Assembly (NCBI GenBank): GCA_023392125.1
Contig: JAEVZS010000017.1
Coordinates: 248,001-312,000 of the forward strand
Reading direction: 5' to 3'
Origin: Bacteroidota bacterium
GTDB taxonomy: Bacteria > Bacteroidota > Bacteroidia > Cytophagales > Cytophagaceae
Length of the DNA: 64,000 bases
In this document: piece after piece, positions 1-8,303 of the stretch
Layout: each line of letters begins with the position of its first letter
How positions within the stretch are numbered: the first letter of the stretch is position 1
Translations under genes and position numbers: made by a program
The notes under the pieces: generated by a model
What the model saw: only the letters and a program-made list of their open reading frames with translations
Database searches by the model: none
What the model was told of the DNA's origin: nothing

Positions 1-554
1 CTCTTGCTATTTTGCCTTTTGATGTTGGTCTTTACCAGATAGATGAATTACGATATCTTACTCCGCAGCAGTTAAAAGAAAGAGAAACAGCACTAGGGTA
101 TTTTTTTCAGAAGCAGGCATACTGTTATTTTGACCAGAGGAGGGCCAGGTCTAAACAGATATATGTGGCAGTACAGGATGTGGCAGAAACTAATCGTAAA
201 CTGAAAGAGCTCGGAATATCGGTAAAGCAGGCCCGGCTTCTCGGGCAAAGAGAACTTGCAAAATTTTTGGGAGTTGATGCGTTTATTTTCGGCAGTATAG
301 ATATCCGGAGAGATTTCGATGCGGCCAGTAATGCATATGCCGCGGCATACTCGCCGTATGGGGCGGTTACGGACATGCTGGCAGTAATTGATATTCGTAT
401 AGCAGATTCTAAAACAAGTTCTGTCATATGGCAATATCGTGAGCCCAATAAGGGATACTCCGCCATTGAAATAACGAATGATACATTATTATTTAATAAT
501 CTCTTCTTGTACCCTCTGAGTCGTCTTTCCTATAAAGCTTTTGAAAAACCATAA
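1..554 (+). CDS. Putative lipoprotein, CsgG/GNA1162-like, 5'-truncated
   Basis: The reading frame is already open at the left edge (first full codon at base 3), so the N-terminus, which would carry any signal peptide, lies outside the window. The visible part begins LAILPFDVG, the strand typical of CsgG/TolB-like and GNA1162-like periplasmic lipoproteins. It continues through a stretch with GQRELAKFLGVDAFIFGSI, where such families have a 'is this component present' Rossmann-like repeat, and ends with a strand on how the value is combined (SVIWQYREP). It precedes a second putative lipoprotein by 65 bases on the same strand, which fits a small envelope operon. The family assignment is by pattern only; a generic conserved hypothetical envelope protein is the alternative. 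Confidence 0.6.
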   Translation, partial: LAILPFDVGLYQIDELRYLTPQQLKERETALGYFFQKQAYCYFDQRRARSKQIYVAVQDVAETNRKLKELGISVKQARLLGQRELAKFLGVDAFIFGSIDIRRDFDAASNAYAAAYSPYGAVTDMLAVIDIRIADSKTSSVIWQYREPNKGYSAIEITNDTLLFNNLFLYPLSRLSYKAFEKP

Positions 555-619
555 AATCAATAACAATAACAGAAAACCTCAGGTTTTACAGTAAACGTGG
601 TGTTGGATGGGGGTTAGAA

Positions 620-1228
620 ATGAAAAAGCAACGAGTACATTTATGGATAATAGTCTGGGTGCTGATAATCTATTCTTTGGTATCCGGTTGCCGGTCTGCA
701 AGAGTTTTTTCGGATTATGTAGAAGGTGTTGATTACGGTAAGTTCAGAACTTTTGCCTGGTTACCTGCTGATGATAGCACAGACGGGTCTTTGTTTAAAA
801 ATCCTATTGTTTTTCAAAACCTTAGGAATAATATTAACAAGGAATTGTTTGCCAGAGGCTATGAAATAGATACGCGATTTCCGGATCTTCTGATATTGGT
901 ACATGCCAATTTCAGGGAGGTACAGGAGCTTGTACAGACACCTGTTTACGGAAGCTATGGGTATTATTACCCGGGGTTTTATGCTGGTACGGGATCTCCT
1001 TACAATTATACGTATTATAATACGATCCCAAACATCGCCGGCTATAATATACAATCAGTTGAGTTTACTCAGGGTACTGTAGTAATTGACGTGATCGAAA
1101 CAGAAGCCAATGAGCTAATCTGGCGGGGATGGGCACAGACTGATATTACGGATCCGGATGATTTCAGAAAAGTGATGCGAAAAGTTGTCGAAGATATTTT
1201 TGACAGGTATCCGGTAAAAAGAAAGTAG
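620..1228 (+). CDS. DUF4136 domain lipoprotein
   Basis: A 202-residue protein with a lipoprotein signal: positive MKKQR start, a hydrophobic stretch and a lipobox LVSGC, so the mature protein would begin at about Cys24. The rest matches the DUF4136 pattern: an early F-x-T-F-A-W strand (YGKFRTFAWLP), a middle segment 'DLLILVHANF', a Tyr/Gly-rich loop (about 110-140), then GTVVIDVIETEANELIWRGWA and a C-terminal helix with an Arg/Lys tail. The function of DUF4136 proteins is unknown; they are envelope lipoproteins. It follows another putative lipoprotein and is closed by a hairpin at 1252. Family call is by motif recognition, with good but not absolute confidence. Confidence 0.8.
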   Translation: MKKQRVHLWIIVWVLIIYSLVSGCRSARVFSDYVEGVDYGKFRTFAWLPADDSTDGSLFKNPIVFQNLRNNINKELFARGYEIDTRFPDLLILVHANFREVQELVQTPVYGSYGYYYPGFYAGTGSPYNYTYYNTIPNIAGYNIQSVEFTQGTVVIDVIETEANELIWRGWAQTDITDPDDFRKVMRKVVEDIFDRYPVKRK

Positions 1229-1251
1229 ATTTTTGCAATAAGGTATATACA

Positions 1252-1290
1252 TAAGTGCCTGTTGATTTGGCGGGCACTTAGTATATTTTT
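1252..1290 (+). terminator. Probable intrinsic terminator
   Basis: TAAGTGCC (1252-1259) pairs with GGCACTTA (1273-1280) across an 11-13 base loop, followed by GTATATTTTT. It lies 24 bases after the DUF4136 stop. The T tract is interrupted, so strength is uncertain. Confidence 0.6.
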
Positions 1291-1493
1291 ACATCTGTAT
1301 TACTTATCCTGTAAAATAATTTTCAGACTACAATTAATTAAGAATGTCTGCAGTATAGACTTTCTCTTCTGAAACAGCCACGAAGGAAATAAGTCTGGCT
1401 AATGTATTAAGGTATAATAATTGCTGAAAATAATTGTTGATATTAAATGATTCTTAAATTTGTAATTTCAATTCTGTAGATATATTGATCCTT

Positions 1494-2906
1494 ATGAAAA
1501 ATAAGATACTACTTTTTCTGATTATCACGTCTTTTGTTCATGCTTTTAGTGCTTTTGCCCAGACCAAGACCAAAGGTTATGCTATTACCGTAAAAATTGA
1601 AGGATTAAAAGATACGGTATGCTATATGGCTTATCATTATGGAGATAAGCAGTATCTGAAGGATACGGCACAGGTAAATTCAAAAGGGGTAATGGTATTT
1701 AAAGGTGATGAGGAGTTACCCGGAGGAATTTATATGATTGTACTTCCTTCCAAAAACTACTTTGAATTTATTGTTAATCAGCAGACTTTTTCAATGGAAA
1801 CAGATTCGCTCGATCTGGTCGGAAAAATGAAAGTAAAGGGCTCTGAGGATAATATTCTTTTTTATGAATATCTGAACTATGTTGCAAATAAAGGTAAGCA
1901 GATAGAAGACTGGAAGAAAAAACTTGAACAGGCATCAACAAAGCAGGATTCTGCAAAGATCAGGGAAGAGGTCGTAAAGCTTGATAAGGAAGTGAATGAA
2001 TATCGCAATCAGTATGCGGAGAAATACCCTGCCACCTTACTTGCAAAAGTGTTTAATGCAATGAAAGATCCGGTTGTTCCGGAGTCTGTAGACTCAACAC
2101 AAAAGTATACCTGGTATAAGAATCACTATTTTGACAATATAGATTTTTCGGATGATCGCATTGTACGTACTCCTATATTTCATACGAAGCTAAAACAGTA
2201 TTTTGAAACTTTGACATTGCAAATTCCGGATTCGGTGATTAAAGCCGCCGATTTTATGATAGCCAAGGCAAGGGCCAGTAAGGAACTGTTCAAGTATACT
2301 ACTTTCTATTGCACATACACCATCGAGACTTCCAATATTATGTGTATGGATCAGGCCTTTGTCCATATGGCTGATAAGTATTACAAAACCGGAGAAGCCT
2401 TCTGGCTGAATGAAAAACAGACGAAAAGAATTAATGAAAAAGCCGACAAGCTAAGAAATATTCTTTGTGGTAAGACGGCCCCAAATCTTATCATGCCGGA
2501 TGATAATGGCAAAAATCAGGTGCTGCACAATCTTAAATCGGATTATACTGTCATTGTATTCTGGGATCCTAACTGTGGACACTGTAAAAAAGCAATTCCA
2601 AAGCTGAATGAGCAGCTTTCCGGATTTACGAAAGATAAGGTAGAGGTTTTTGCTGTATGTCTGGAAAATAATGAAGCAGACTGGAAAAAATTCATCAAGG
2701 ATAATAATCTGAATTTTATCAATGTATGGGATCCTTATAATCAGACAAACTTCAGGAAACTATATGATATATCGAGTACACCTTCTATTTTCTTAATTGA
2801 TAAAAACAAAGAGATTGTGGCCAAGCAGCTGGGTGTTGAGCAGATTGCTGATTTTATCAACCGGCACTCTGAAATGACGAAGGAAAAAGAAAAAAATAAA
2901 AAGTAA
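1494..2906 (+). CDS. TlpA-like thioredoxin-fold protein with DUF4369 and DUF5106-type regions
   Basis: The ATG at 1494 is chosen over an upstream TTG because it starts directly at a signal peptide (MKNKILLFLII...SAFAQ). Mature domains: an N-terminal beta-rich DUF4369-like region (about 30-120), a long helical DUF5106-like middle (about 120-320), then a thioredoxin-like AhpC/TSA domain (about 325-465) with the redox pair NCGHC, Cys361 and Cys364. Periplasmic proteins of this design in Bacteroidota are taken to be thiol-disulfide reductases, acting in disulfide handling or cytochrome c maturation. The C-terminus is very Lys-rich (EKEKNKK). A second protein of the same plan is encoded at 53758. 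Substrate is unknown. The promoter region (1290-1490) has no other gene. Confidence 0.85.
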   Translation: MKNKILLFLIITSFVHAFSAFAQTKTKGYAITVKIEGLKDTVCYMAYHYGDKQYLKDTAQVNSKGVMVFKGDEELPGGIYMIVLPSKNYFEFIVNQQTFSMETDSLDLVGKMKVKGSEDNILFYEYLNYVANKGKQIEDWKKKLEQASTKQDSAKIREEVVKLDKEVNEYRNQYAEKYPATLLAKVFNAMKDPVVPESVDSTQKYTWYKNHYFDNIDFSDDRIVRTPIFHTKLKQYFETLTLQIPDSVIKAADFMIAKARASKELFKYTTFYCTYTIETSNIMCMDQAFVHMADKYYKTGEAFWLNEKQTKRINEKADKLRNILCGKTAPNLIMPDDNGKNQVLHNLKSDYTVIVFWDPNCGHCKKAIPKLNEQLSGFTKDKVEVFAVCLENNEADWKKFIKDNNLNFINVWDPYNQTNFRKLYDISSTPSIFLIDKNKEIVAKQLGVEQIADFINRHSEMTKEKEKNKK

Positions 2907-2951
2907 GCGATTTGCGAACTCAACAGGTAAGTTCGGGTGTTGTTTTTGGGT

Positions 2952-3185
2952 ATGCCTAAGAAGAAGACGCCCGCAATAAAAGTTTTTTATATTGTAAAAT
3001 CCCTGCAGGGTTGGAAAATAGAAGAGGAGGGTAAGATGTTCTCTCTTTTTCGCTTTCCGCTGAAAAAAGAAGCTGTTGCCAAGGCTCTGGAGCTGGTGCG
3101 GAAAGAAAAAGAAAGCCGACTGATTATTTACAATGAGGATGGTACGATTGCTCAGGAACGGTCATTTTCCTGTCGTCCCCGATAA
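2952..3185 (+). CDS. DUF2188-like small protein
   Basis: A 77-residue basic protein from the ATG at 2952; a GTG five codons upstream is possible but less likely. The core pattern (short strand VFYIVKSLQGWKIEEEG, then LKKEAVAKALELVRKEKESRLIIYNEDGTIAQERSF split over two strands and one helix) resembles DUF2188, a small domain in which a sequence ending 'L-x-I-x-x-x-D-G-x-I' is common. No catalytic motif is visible and function is unknown. It starts 46 bases after the TlpA-like gene and may be cotranscribed with it. Confidence 0.7.
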   Translation: MPKKKTPAIKVFYIVKSLQGWKIEEEGKMFSLFRFPLKKEAVAKALELVRKEKESRLIIYNEDGTIAQERSFSCRPR

Positions 3186-3229
3186 ATCAGCTCTGCCTTC
3201 CCAATCTTCTTCTTCAAATAGCAGGAATA

Positions 3230-3742
3230 TTAGCTGGAAGGTGGAATATCGATTTTTTTTCTCTGAATAGAAGCAGACAAGAGACTGGTAATTGTTCCGA
3301 AAATCAGTATTGTTATAAACTCAGATTGGGCCATTACAAAGGGTTGCAGGTTATGTTTATATTTCTGCATAGTAGAAGGAATGTCTTCTTTGGGAAAACT
3401 AGGATTATTTTGTAAAACTTCCAGAGCCCGAGCTAAGAATTCCTCTTTAAACGCAGGATTTCCAAAAGGGAATACAAAATAGAACATAAGGGAATATACT
3501 ATCGCAGTACATAACATGATGGCAAGGCCGTTCAGGCTGGCATCCTTATAGCTGATTTCCCCATCGTATTTTTTCTTTTTGAGTTCATATATACCTGTGT
3601 AAATAAATAAGCCGATGATGAGAAAGTAGGGAAGAATATTTATCAGCGCGCTTCCTGTTTTCCACAAATAGTTATAAACCAAAAAATCCTTGCCAAGTAA
3701 AACTGCAGTTAAAGCGAGGGTATATTTGATGATAATCTTCAT
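3230..3742 (-). CDS. DUF4199 family membrane protein
   Basis: A 170-residue inner-membrane protein with four hydrophobic segments (about 5-23, 32-50, 72-95 and 139-160), consistent with the DUF4199 family, which is largely restricted to Bacteroidota and has no known function. Between segments 2 and 3 is the family-like KKKKYDGEISYKDASLNGL cytoplasmic loop, and a soluble helical stretch (about 105-135) precedes the last segment. It lies convergent to the DUF2188-like gene and 73 bases downstream of the DUF202 gene on the same strand. Confidence 0.8.
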   Translation of the reverse strand: MKIIIKYTLALTAVLLGKDFLVYNYLWKTGSALINILPYFLIIGLFIYTGIYELKKKKYDGEISYKDASLNGLAIMLCTAIVYSLMFYFVFPFGNPAFKEEFLARALEVLQNNPSFPKEDIPSTMQKYKHNLQPFVMAQSEFITILIFGTITSLLSASIQRKKIDIPPSS

Positions 3743-3815
3743 GCAGGTATATTTTCATGCAAAGCTACATAAAAATATATGCTAAACCGGCAAAAAGTAT
3801 AAAGAAACCGGGAGA

Positions 3816-4118
3816 TTATTCGAAATGATTGCTATGATAATGAGCTGTGAGAAGTTCCCGCTCTTCTCTGATACGTAGCTGAACTTTCTTGAATCTATTC
3901 AGTGCAAATGCGAAAAGGAAGGCTCCTATCGGAATAAAAATAGCGCCGATGATACCCAGATAAAGAGATTTTGTAAGATGTAAAAACGATAATCCGGCAA
4001 CGATAAGCGCCATAGAGGTGCGTGTATAAGATAGAAATGTTCGCTCATTAGCCATGACAGTTCGCTCTATGGCCATTTTTTGCTGCAGAAACTGAATTGA
4101 CGGACTTTCCTTCTTCAT
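3816..4118 (-). CDS. DUF202 (YidH-type) membrane protein
   Basis: A 100-residue protein. The segment ERTVMANERTFLSYTRTS followed by two hydrophobic helices (about 36-55 and 58-78) is the hallmark of DUF202, a small inner-membrane family that includes E. coli YidH/YidG. In this family the N-terminal 'ANERTFL-x-W/Y-x-RT' box is the most conserved part and is intact here. Function is unknown; in eukaryotes the same domain is at the C-terminus of VTC proteins. It ends with a charged tail (FKKVQLRIREEREL). Confidence 0.88.
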   Translation of the reverse strand: MKKESPSIQFLQQKMAIERTVMANERTFLSYTRTSMALIVAGLSFLHLTKSLYLGIIGAIFIPIGAFLFAFALNRFKKVQLRIREERELLTAHYHSNHFE

Positions 4119-4166
4119 TATTTATATAACGGCTGAGAAATTTTTTTGTCTTTACAAATGGCAATA

Positions 4167-4194
4167 AAAAGACCCTCAACTTTGAGGGTCTTTT
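4167..4194 (-). terminator. Intrinsic terminator after the TerB-like gene
   Basis: AAAAGACCCTC (4167-4177) pairs perfectly with GAGGGTCTTTT (4184-4194) across a six-base loop. Read on the minus strand, the hairpin is followed by TTTTTATT, which fits termination of the gene ending at 4251. Confidence 0.8.
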
Positions 4195-4250
4195 CGGAAA
4201 CTATTATTAATAAACTAAATAAAGGTGCAAATTATTGGAAAGTAGGCTCC

Positions 4251-4691
4251 TCAGAAGGATAAGAATGAGCTCATATCTGCTTTTATAGCCTCTTTGCTGA
4301 GGTTATTGCTTAACCCCATAGCAATTTTATTTACAATAACCCCGGAAAAAGCTTTGCTGAAACCAAGTCCCTGAGCCACATTGATGCAAAAGTCCATTTC
4401 ACTGTCAGTAACTTTGCCATCTGCAAGCATAACCGTTACCAGATCAAAAAGCTGATCAAAACGCTCGGTGTCGGTAGAAGGAGCTGTTTGTATCGCTTTT
4501 TCCTTTGTTTTATGTTCGAATAGTTCGTCAATTTCATCTTCCTTCAATCCTCTGAGGAGACCTATTTTATAGATGACTTCACATTCTGCCTGAGAAAGAT
4601 TCCCATCGGCCATCGCTAACAAAATCAGATTTCTTAAATGTGATTTTTCTTCCCTGGTTTTTTTCGGTTCAAAAATAGTAAGTAAAAACAT
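4251..4691 (-). CDS. TerB-like tellurite resistance family protein
   Basis: The start is put at the ATG at 4691 (MFLLTIFEPKK), 14 codons into the longest frame, because the extra N-terminal residues are low-complexity and not family-like. The 146-residue protein holds two TerB-type helical segments, each with an acidic turn after 'AMADGN-L' (about 29-36) and 'VMLADGK-V' (about 90-97), the metal-binding-like DG signature of the TerB/DjlA fold. The name refers to the family; a role in tellurite resistance is not implied. Upstream on its own strand is a 300-base AT-rich region that must hold its promoter. Confidence 0.78.
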   Translation of the reverse strand: MFLLTIFEPKKTREEKSHLRNLILLAMADGNLSQAECEVIYKIGLLRGLKEDEIDELFEHKTKEKAIQTAPSTDTERFDQLFDLVTVMLADGKVTDSEMDFCINVAQGLGFSKAFSGVIVNKIAMGLSNNLSKEAIKADMSSFLSF

Positions 4692-4740
4692 AGTTGTATC
4701 TTTTTGTTTTTTTACTCTGAGATTATGACTCAAATGTATG

Positions 4741-5062
4741 TCTGTTTAAGGGAAAATCAAACAAAAAAGTTATATTTTTTACTAAGAGAATGATTTGATT
4801 TGTTAAAGTTATATTTTCACTTTTAGTATTTAAATATCTTATTTAAAGTAATTTATATTTAATTTTTATTTGTTTTCTTATTTTTTATATCGGTAAAATT
4901 ATATTTTAAAAATTTATATTTTCTTTATAAAATGCAATTGTTTTATTTTTTCATTTTATATGAAAATATTGAATTATTCCATGTTTTGTCTTTTTGGGGT
5001 AGATTGTAATGGAAATTAATGACCAGGAAGGGAAAGGTTGAAAAAAGCGGGTACGAAGAAAC
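4741..5062. other. AT-rich gene-free region with degenerate TTATATTTT repeats
   Basis: No gene is visible. The stretch is extremely AT-rich. A 13-base word AAAGTTATATTTT occurs exactly at 4766 and 4805, with degenerate forms near 4846, 4895 and 4908. It lies upstream of the TerB-like gene (minus strand) and downstream of the GSCFA gene. Confidence 0.55.
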
Positions 5063-6040
5063 TTATATTTGAAGCTGGCTTTTGACAAGTGTGATTTCTT
5101 CCTGACAGGAAATGTGCTGATTGAGATAGCTTAGCTGTTCAAGAAGCTTGCGCAGGAACTTTTGGTGCTCCTCTGAAAGAGTGTTAAATGGTTTATGACT
5201 CAGGGACTTTTTGATATGCTGCCACTGGTTAAGCAATTCAAGGGTCTCTGCAGGGCAATAACAATGGATAAATTTATCCCAGATATATTTTTCGGCTAAT
5301 GAATTGGGGTGGATCATATCCTCTTTATAAAAACGATAGTCGCGGAGATCGTCCATCAGGATTTCGAAAGACGGAAAATATTCAACGAAGGGTAACAGGC
5401 TGACCAGTTGATGGCAGACTATGCGAAGTGTTGCTTTGCTTACACTATTAAGAGGTATGCTGTCTTTTGTATGGCGTACCGGGCTTACGGTGATGATTAC
5501 TTTCAGTCCCGGATTGATGTCCTGCAGGGATTGGAGCGATTGTTTGACCGGTTCAATAATTTCTTCCGGACTCAAAAGTCTCTTGGTAAACAGAGCTGAA
5601 GGCTGCTTATGACAATTGCTTACAGTGTGATGATGGCCATTTAGCTCATATACATAGGCAGTGCCAAGAGTCAGGATCAGAAAATCACAGGATAATAAGC
5701 GGGTATGTATATCATGGGTTATATGTATGAATTTTTCTTCCAGCTCCTGTCTGGAGTTGCCATAGAGAGAGGAATGAAGATAATAGTTAAACCAGGCACC
5801 TCTGGTCTGGATATAGGAATGCTCGGGCAGTGGGGTCTTATTGACGCAGCAATTGAGCAGGTAAGCAATTGATAACGGATTAAAAAGAGTGCCGAAGGGA
5901 TTGGCAGAAACGGTAAATTTATTATTGCGCAATTGCTCTCCGATAACCTCGGAGAAGCAGGAACCCAGGGTAATGACCGATGAGGAATGAGAAAGTTTAT
6001 GTCTGGATTCTTTAATGTGAAGGGTTGTTTTAAGCTCCAT
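5063..6040 (-). CDS. GSCFA domain-containing protein
   Basis: A 325-residue cytoplasmic protein with the family signature TLGSCFSEVIG near residue 25-35 (GSCFA is named after this box), then NPFGTLFNPLSI, LTLGTAYVYE (about 120-130), ITVSPVRHTKD (about 182-192) and a C-terminal DMIHPNSLAEKYIWDKF with the His of the GDSL/SGNH-type Asp-x-x-His pair. The family is related to GDSL/SGNH hydrolases, so a hydrolase or esterase role is plausible, with Ser27 the likely nucleophile. The substrate is unknown. The gene stands between the ribosomal protein operon and an AT-rich spacer. Confidence 0.88.
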   Translation of the reverse strand: MELKTTLHIKESRHKLSHSSSVITLGSCFSEVIGEQLRNNKFTVSANPFGTLFNPLSIAYLLNCCVNKTPLPEHSYIQTRGAWFNYYLHSSLYGNSRQELEEKFIHITHDIHTRLLSCDFLILTLGTAYVYELNGHHHTVSNCHKQPSALFTKRLLSPEEIIEPVKQSLQSLQDINPGLKVIITVSPVRHTKDSIPLNSVSKATLRIVCHQLVSLLPFVEYFPSFEILMDDLRDYRFYKEDMIHPNSLAEKYIWDKFIHCYCPAETLELLNQWQHIKKSLSHKPFNTLSEEHQKFLRKLLEQLSYLNQHISCQEEITLVKSQLQI

Positions 6041-6087
6041 TTGTTGTGCAACAAGTAGTGTGAGATTCTCTTTTGGCTATAAACAAA

Positions 6088-6109
6088 AAAAGTCCCCTGA
6101 GGGACTTTT
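6088..6109 (-). terminator. Terminator of the rpsF-rpsR-rplI operon
   Basis: AAAAGTCCC (6088-6096) pairs with GGGACTTTT (6101-6109) around a four-base loop. On the minus strand the hairpin runs into TTTTTTTG, 22 bases after the rplI stop. Confidence 0.85.
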
Positions 6110-6130
6110 GTATGGTAGTATATTTTGCCT

Positions 6131-6574
6131 TTATGCAGCTACAACTGTGAATTTTAGTTCAGCTTTTACTTCTTTATGAAGATCAACCTGAGCTGTGTAT
6201 TCGCCAACTTCCTTCACTTCGCTATTGAAGCTTATTTTCTTTCTGTCTACTTCAATACCTTTTTCTTTCAGGGAATCAGCAAGCTGTAGTACTGTTACTG
6301 CACCGAATATTTTCCCGCTTTCTCCTACTTTTGCAGGAATCGTCAGAGAAATGTTATTGATTTTCACAGCAAGCGCTTCGGCATCTTTTTTAAGCTTTTC
6401 AGCTTTATGCGCAGCCTGGCGTATGTTTTCGTTCGTAGCCTTTTTATTGGATTCGTTAGCTATGATTGCATAGCCTCTTGGGATTAGATAATTTCTTCCG
6501 TATCCGGGTTTGACATTAACTATATCGTTCTTATATCCAAGTCCTTTGATGTCTTCTTTTAGAATTACTTCCAT
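6131..6574 (-). CDS. rplI: 50S ribosomal protein bL9
   Basis: A 147-residue protein, the normal length for bL9. The N-terminal domain is unmistakable: MEVILKEDIKGLGYKND-V-VKPGYGRNYLIPRG-A. It is followed by the long connecting helix (about 45-75, Lys/Ala-rich) and the C-terminal domain with GKIFGAVT (about 85-92). bL9 binds 23S rRNA near the L1 stalk and helps keep reading frame. It is the last gene of rpsF-rpsR-rplI, the common order, 8 bases after rpsR, and is followed by a hairpin terminator. Confidence 0.98.
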   Translation of the reverse strand: MEVILKEDIKGLGYKNDIVNVKPGYGRNYLIPRGYAIIANESNKKATNENIRQAAHKAEKLKKDAEALAVKINNISLTIPAKVGESGKIFGAVTVLQLADSLKEKGIEVDRKKISFNSEVKEVGEYTAQVDLHKEVKAELKFTVVAA

Positions 6575-6582
6575 TGGTACGG

Positions 6583-6834
6583 TTATTTTAATGAGTCTGT
6601 AACATATGGTAACAAAGACAAATGTCTGGCTCTTTTCACAGCCTGAGCAACTTTTCTTTGGAATTTAAGTGAGGTACCGGTTAGCCTTCTTGGAAGGATC
6701 TTTCCCTGCTCGTTAACAAACTTCAGAAGGAAGTTTGCATCTTTGTAATCGATATATTTAATGCCATTCTTTTTGAAACGGCAGTATTTCTTTTTGTTTT
6801 CGGGTCTGTTTACCGGTTCATTTACAAGTGTCAT
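6583..6834 (-). CDS. rpsR: 30S ribosomal protein bS18
   Basis: An 83-residue bS18: KKYCRFKKNGIKYIDYKD, then FVNEQGKILPRRLTGTSLK split by the usual RR-TGT core, and AVKRARHLSLLPYV at the C-terminus. It forms the S6:S18 heterodimer on the small subunit platform. Its start overlaps the rpsF stop by four bases (ATGA-type), which points to translational coupling. It has only one Cys (Cys18) and so no complete zinc-ribbon set. Confidence 0.98.
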   Translation of the reverse strand: MTLVNEPVNRPENKKKYCRFKKNGIKYIDYKDANFLLKFVNEQGKILPRRLTGTSLKFQRKVAQAVKRARHLSLLPYVTDSLK

Positions 6835-7196
6835 GCTTTTTCCTCCTGTTTTTCAGCTTTTTTAAATTCGCCCTTTTTTCTCTTTAGGTTATACTCTACC
6901 GCATGTTTGTCAAGTACGGTAGTCAAGAAACGCATTACCCTTTCATCTCTTTTGAATTCGATTTCAAGAGTATTTACAATGGTTGTCGGAGCTTTGAACT
7001 CAAACAGGGTGTAAAAGCCGGTGCTTTTTTTCTGAATGGGATAAGCCAGTTTTCTCAGGCCCCAGTTTTCTTCATTGACAATTTCAGCGCCATTGTCTTT
7101 TAAAACGGCTCTGAATTTTTCTACGGTATCCTTCATCTGTTGCTCAGACAAAACGGGAGTTAAAATGAATACCGTCTCGTAGTTTTTCAGTTGCAT
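6831..7196 (-). CDS. rpsF: 30S ribosomal protein bS6
   Basis: A 121-residue bS6 with the ferredoxin-like fold: MQLKNYETVFILTPVLSE, GLRKLAYPIQKKSTGFYTLFEF (strand-turn-strand, positions about 46-68) and the RDERVMRFLTTVLDKHAVEY helix-strand. The C-terminus is Lys/Glu-rich (KKGEFKKAEKQEEKA), as is common. It heads the operon with rpsR and rplI; there is no ssb or priB between rpsF and rpsR, unlike in some other phyla. Confidence 0.97.
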   Translation of the reverse strand: MQLKNYETVFILTPVLSEQQMKDTVEKFRAVLKDNGAEIVNEENWGLRKLAYPIQKKSTGFYTLFEFKAPTTIVNTLEIEFKRDERVMRFLTTVLDKHAVEYNLKRKKGEFKKAEKQEEKA

Positions 7197-7263
7197 ACTT
7201 AAATGACCAATTTGATTTTAGCCCGCAAATGTAGATAAATTATTGATTCGAATCAAGTCTTTT

Positions 7264-8196
7264 CTACTCTACAATAAAATTACCTTCGCCGATTTTAAAT
7301 CCTTCGGCGTATAACTCTACCGTATGTCTGCCGGTCCTAAATGGATTTCCTTTCAGATAGGTGTAGCCCACCTGCTGATTATTATTTTCAAAAAGAATAT
7401 TTTGCTGAAGGGTATACGGGATTTCCTTGCCTTCGATTACAAACAGACCACCACCCATAGATGTATTGAACAGGGCGGAACCATCCGGCTCTATAATCCG
7501 GAGATAGATGTCTTTTCCTCCTACCTGGGCCACTTCATTTGGCAGAAGTTGAAACAGGATGCGAAGCTTGTGAATATGTCTTGATTTCAGTACCGGTCCT
7601 TCCTTTAGCTTGCCGCGATCTGTAAGAGCATTTATCTGAATCGGTCCGGCCCGGAGAGCTGAGGCAACGTTGATTTTTTGCTCAAGCTCTTTCTGGTTGT
7701 AGACCATAAGGCGGAGAGAATCGTTGTTTTGCTCGATTTTCTTTTCCAGTCTCTGGTTAAATTTAAATAATGAGTCTCTTTGCGAAGTTAGCTGCGAGAT
7801 CTTAGAATCAGAGAGGCTGAGCTGAAGCATCAGAACTTCAACTTTTGCTTTATATTTTTCCAGGTCGGCGAGAGCAAAGTTTTTTTCCTTTTTTAATTGT
7901 TCTTTATCTTTTTGGACCTGCTTGAGCAAGAGGTCCATTTCATCCACTTTGCCACCCAGCTTCATTATCTCAGCTCTTTTATGGCCAAGTTCGGTTTCAA
8001 CTGAATCCAATTGAGCCATCATGTCGGAAATATCCAGTTCCTGAGTTTTAATTGTCTGATGCTGGACCTCGATGGTCTGGTTTTTATCGAGGTTCATAAA
8101 GAACTGTACTGCATTTATAGCCAGTAAAATGGCGATAAAAACAATAACAATCCCTTTTTTGCTCTGGCTGTTTTTGCTGTCGTTGCTATCGGTCAT
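7264..8196 (-). CDS. Membrane-anchored coiled-coil protein, function unknown
   Basis: I do not recognise a named family. The 310-residue protein has a short polar cytoplasmic N-terminus, one membrane segment (about 15-31, GIVIVFIAILLAINAVQFF), then a coiled coil of some 140 residues rich in Leu, Glu, Lys and Gln (about 40-185), and a C-terminal beta-rich domain (about 190-310) with KIYLRIIEPDG-like and RTGRHTVELYAEG strands that look immunoglobulin-like. The design suggests a type II membrane protein with a periplasmic sensing or structural domain. It shares a divergent 107-base region with the methyltransferase gene at 8304 and lies upstream of rpsF. Confidence 0.72.
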   Translation of the reverse strand: MTDSNDSKNSQSKKGIVIVFIAILLAINAVQFFMNLDKNQTIEVQHQTIKTQELDISDMMAQLDSVETELGHKRAEIMKLGGKVDEMDLLLKQVQKDKEQLKKEKNFALADLEKYKAKVEVLMLQLSLSDSKISQLTSQRDSLFKFNQRLEKKIEQNNDSLRLMVYNQKELEQKINVASALRAGPIQINALTDRGKLKEGPVLKSRHIHKLRILFQLLPNEVAQVGGKDIYLRIIEPDGSALFNTSMGGGLFVIEGKEIPYTLQQNILFENNNQQVGYTYLKGNPFRTGRHTVELYAEGFKIGEGNFIVE

Positions 8197-8303
8197 TGGC
8201 GAAAAAGTGAGCTTTTATAATAGATTTTGCGAAATTAGTGTTATTAAGGCGTTATTTCAATTAACGACTAGAAAAAGAACAAGAAATAAATTTTATAGTT
8301 CCT

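Noticed and set aside
1252..1493. A further gene upstream of the TlpA-like gene
   Set aside because: Only short frames without a start or protein-like composition are seen.
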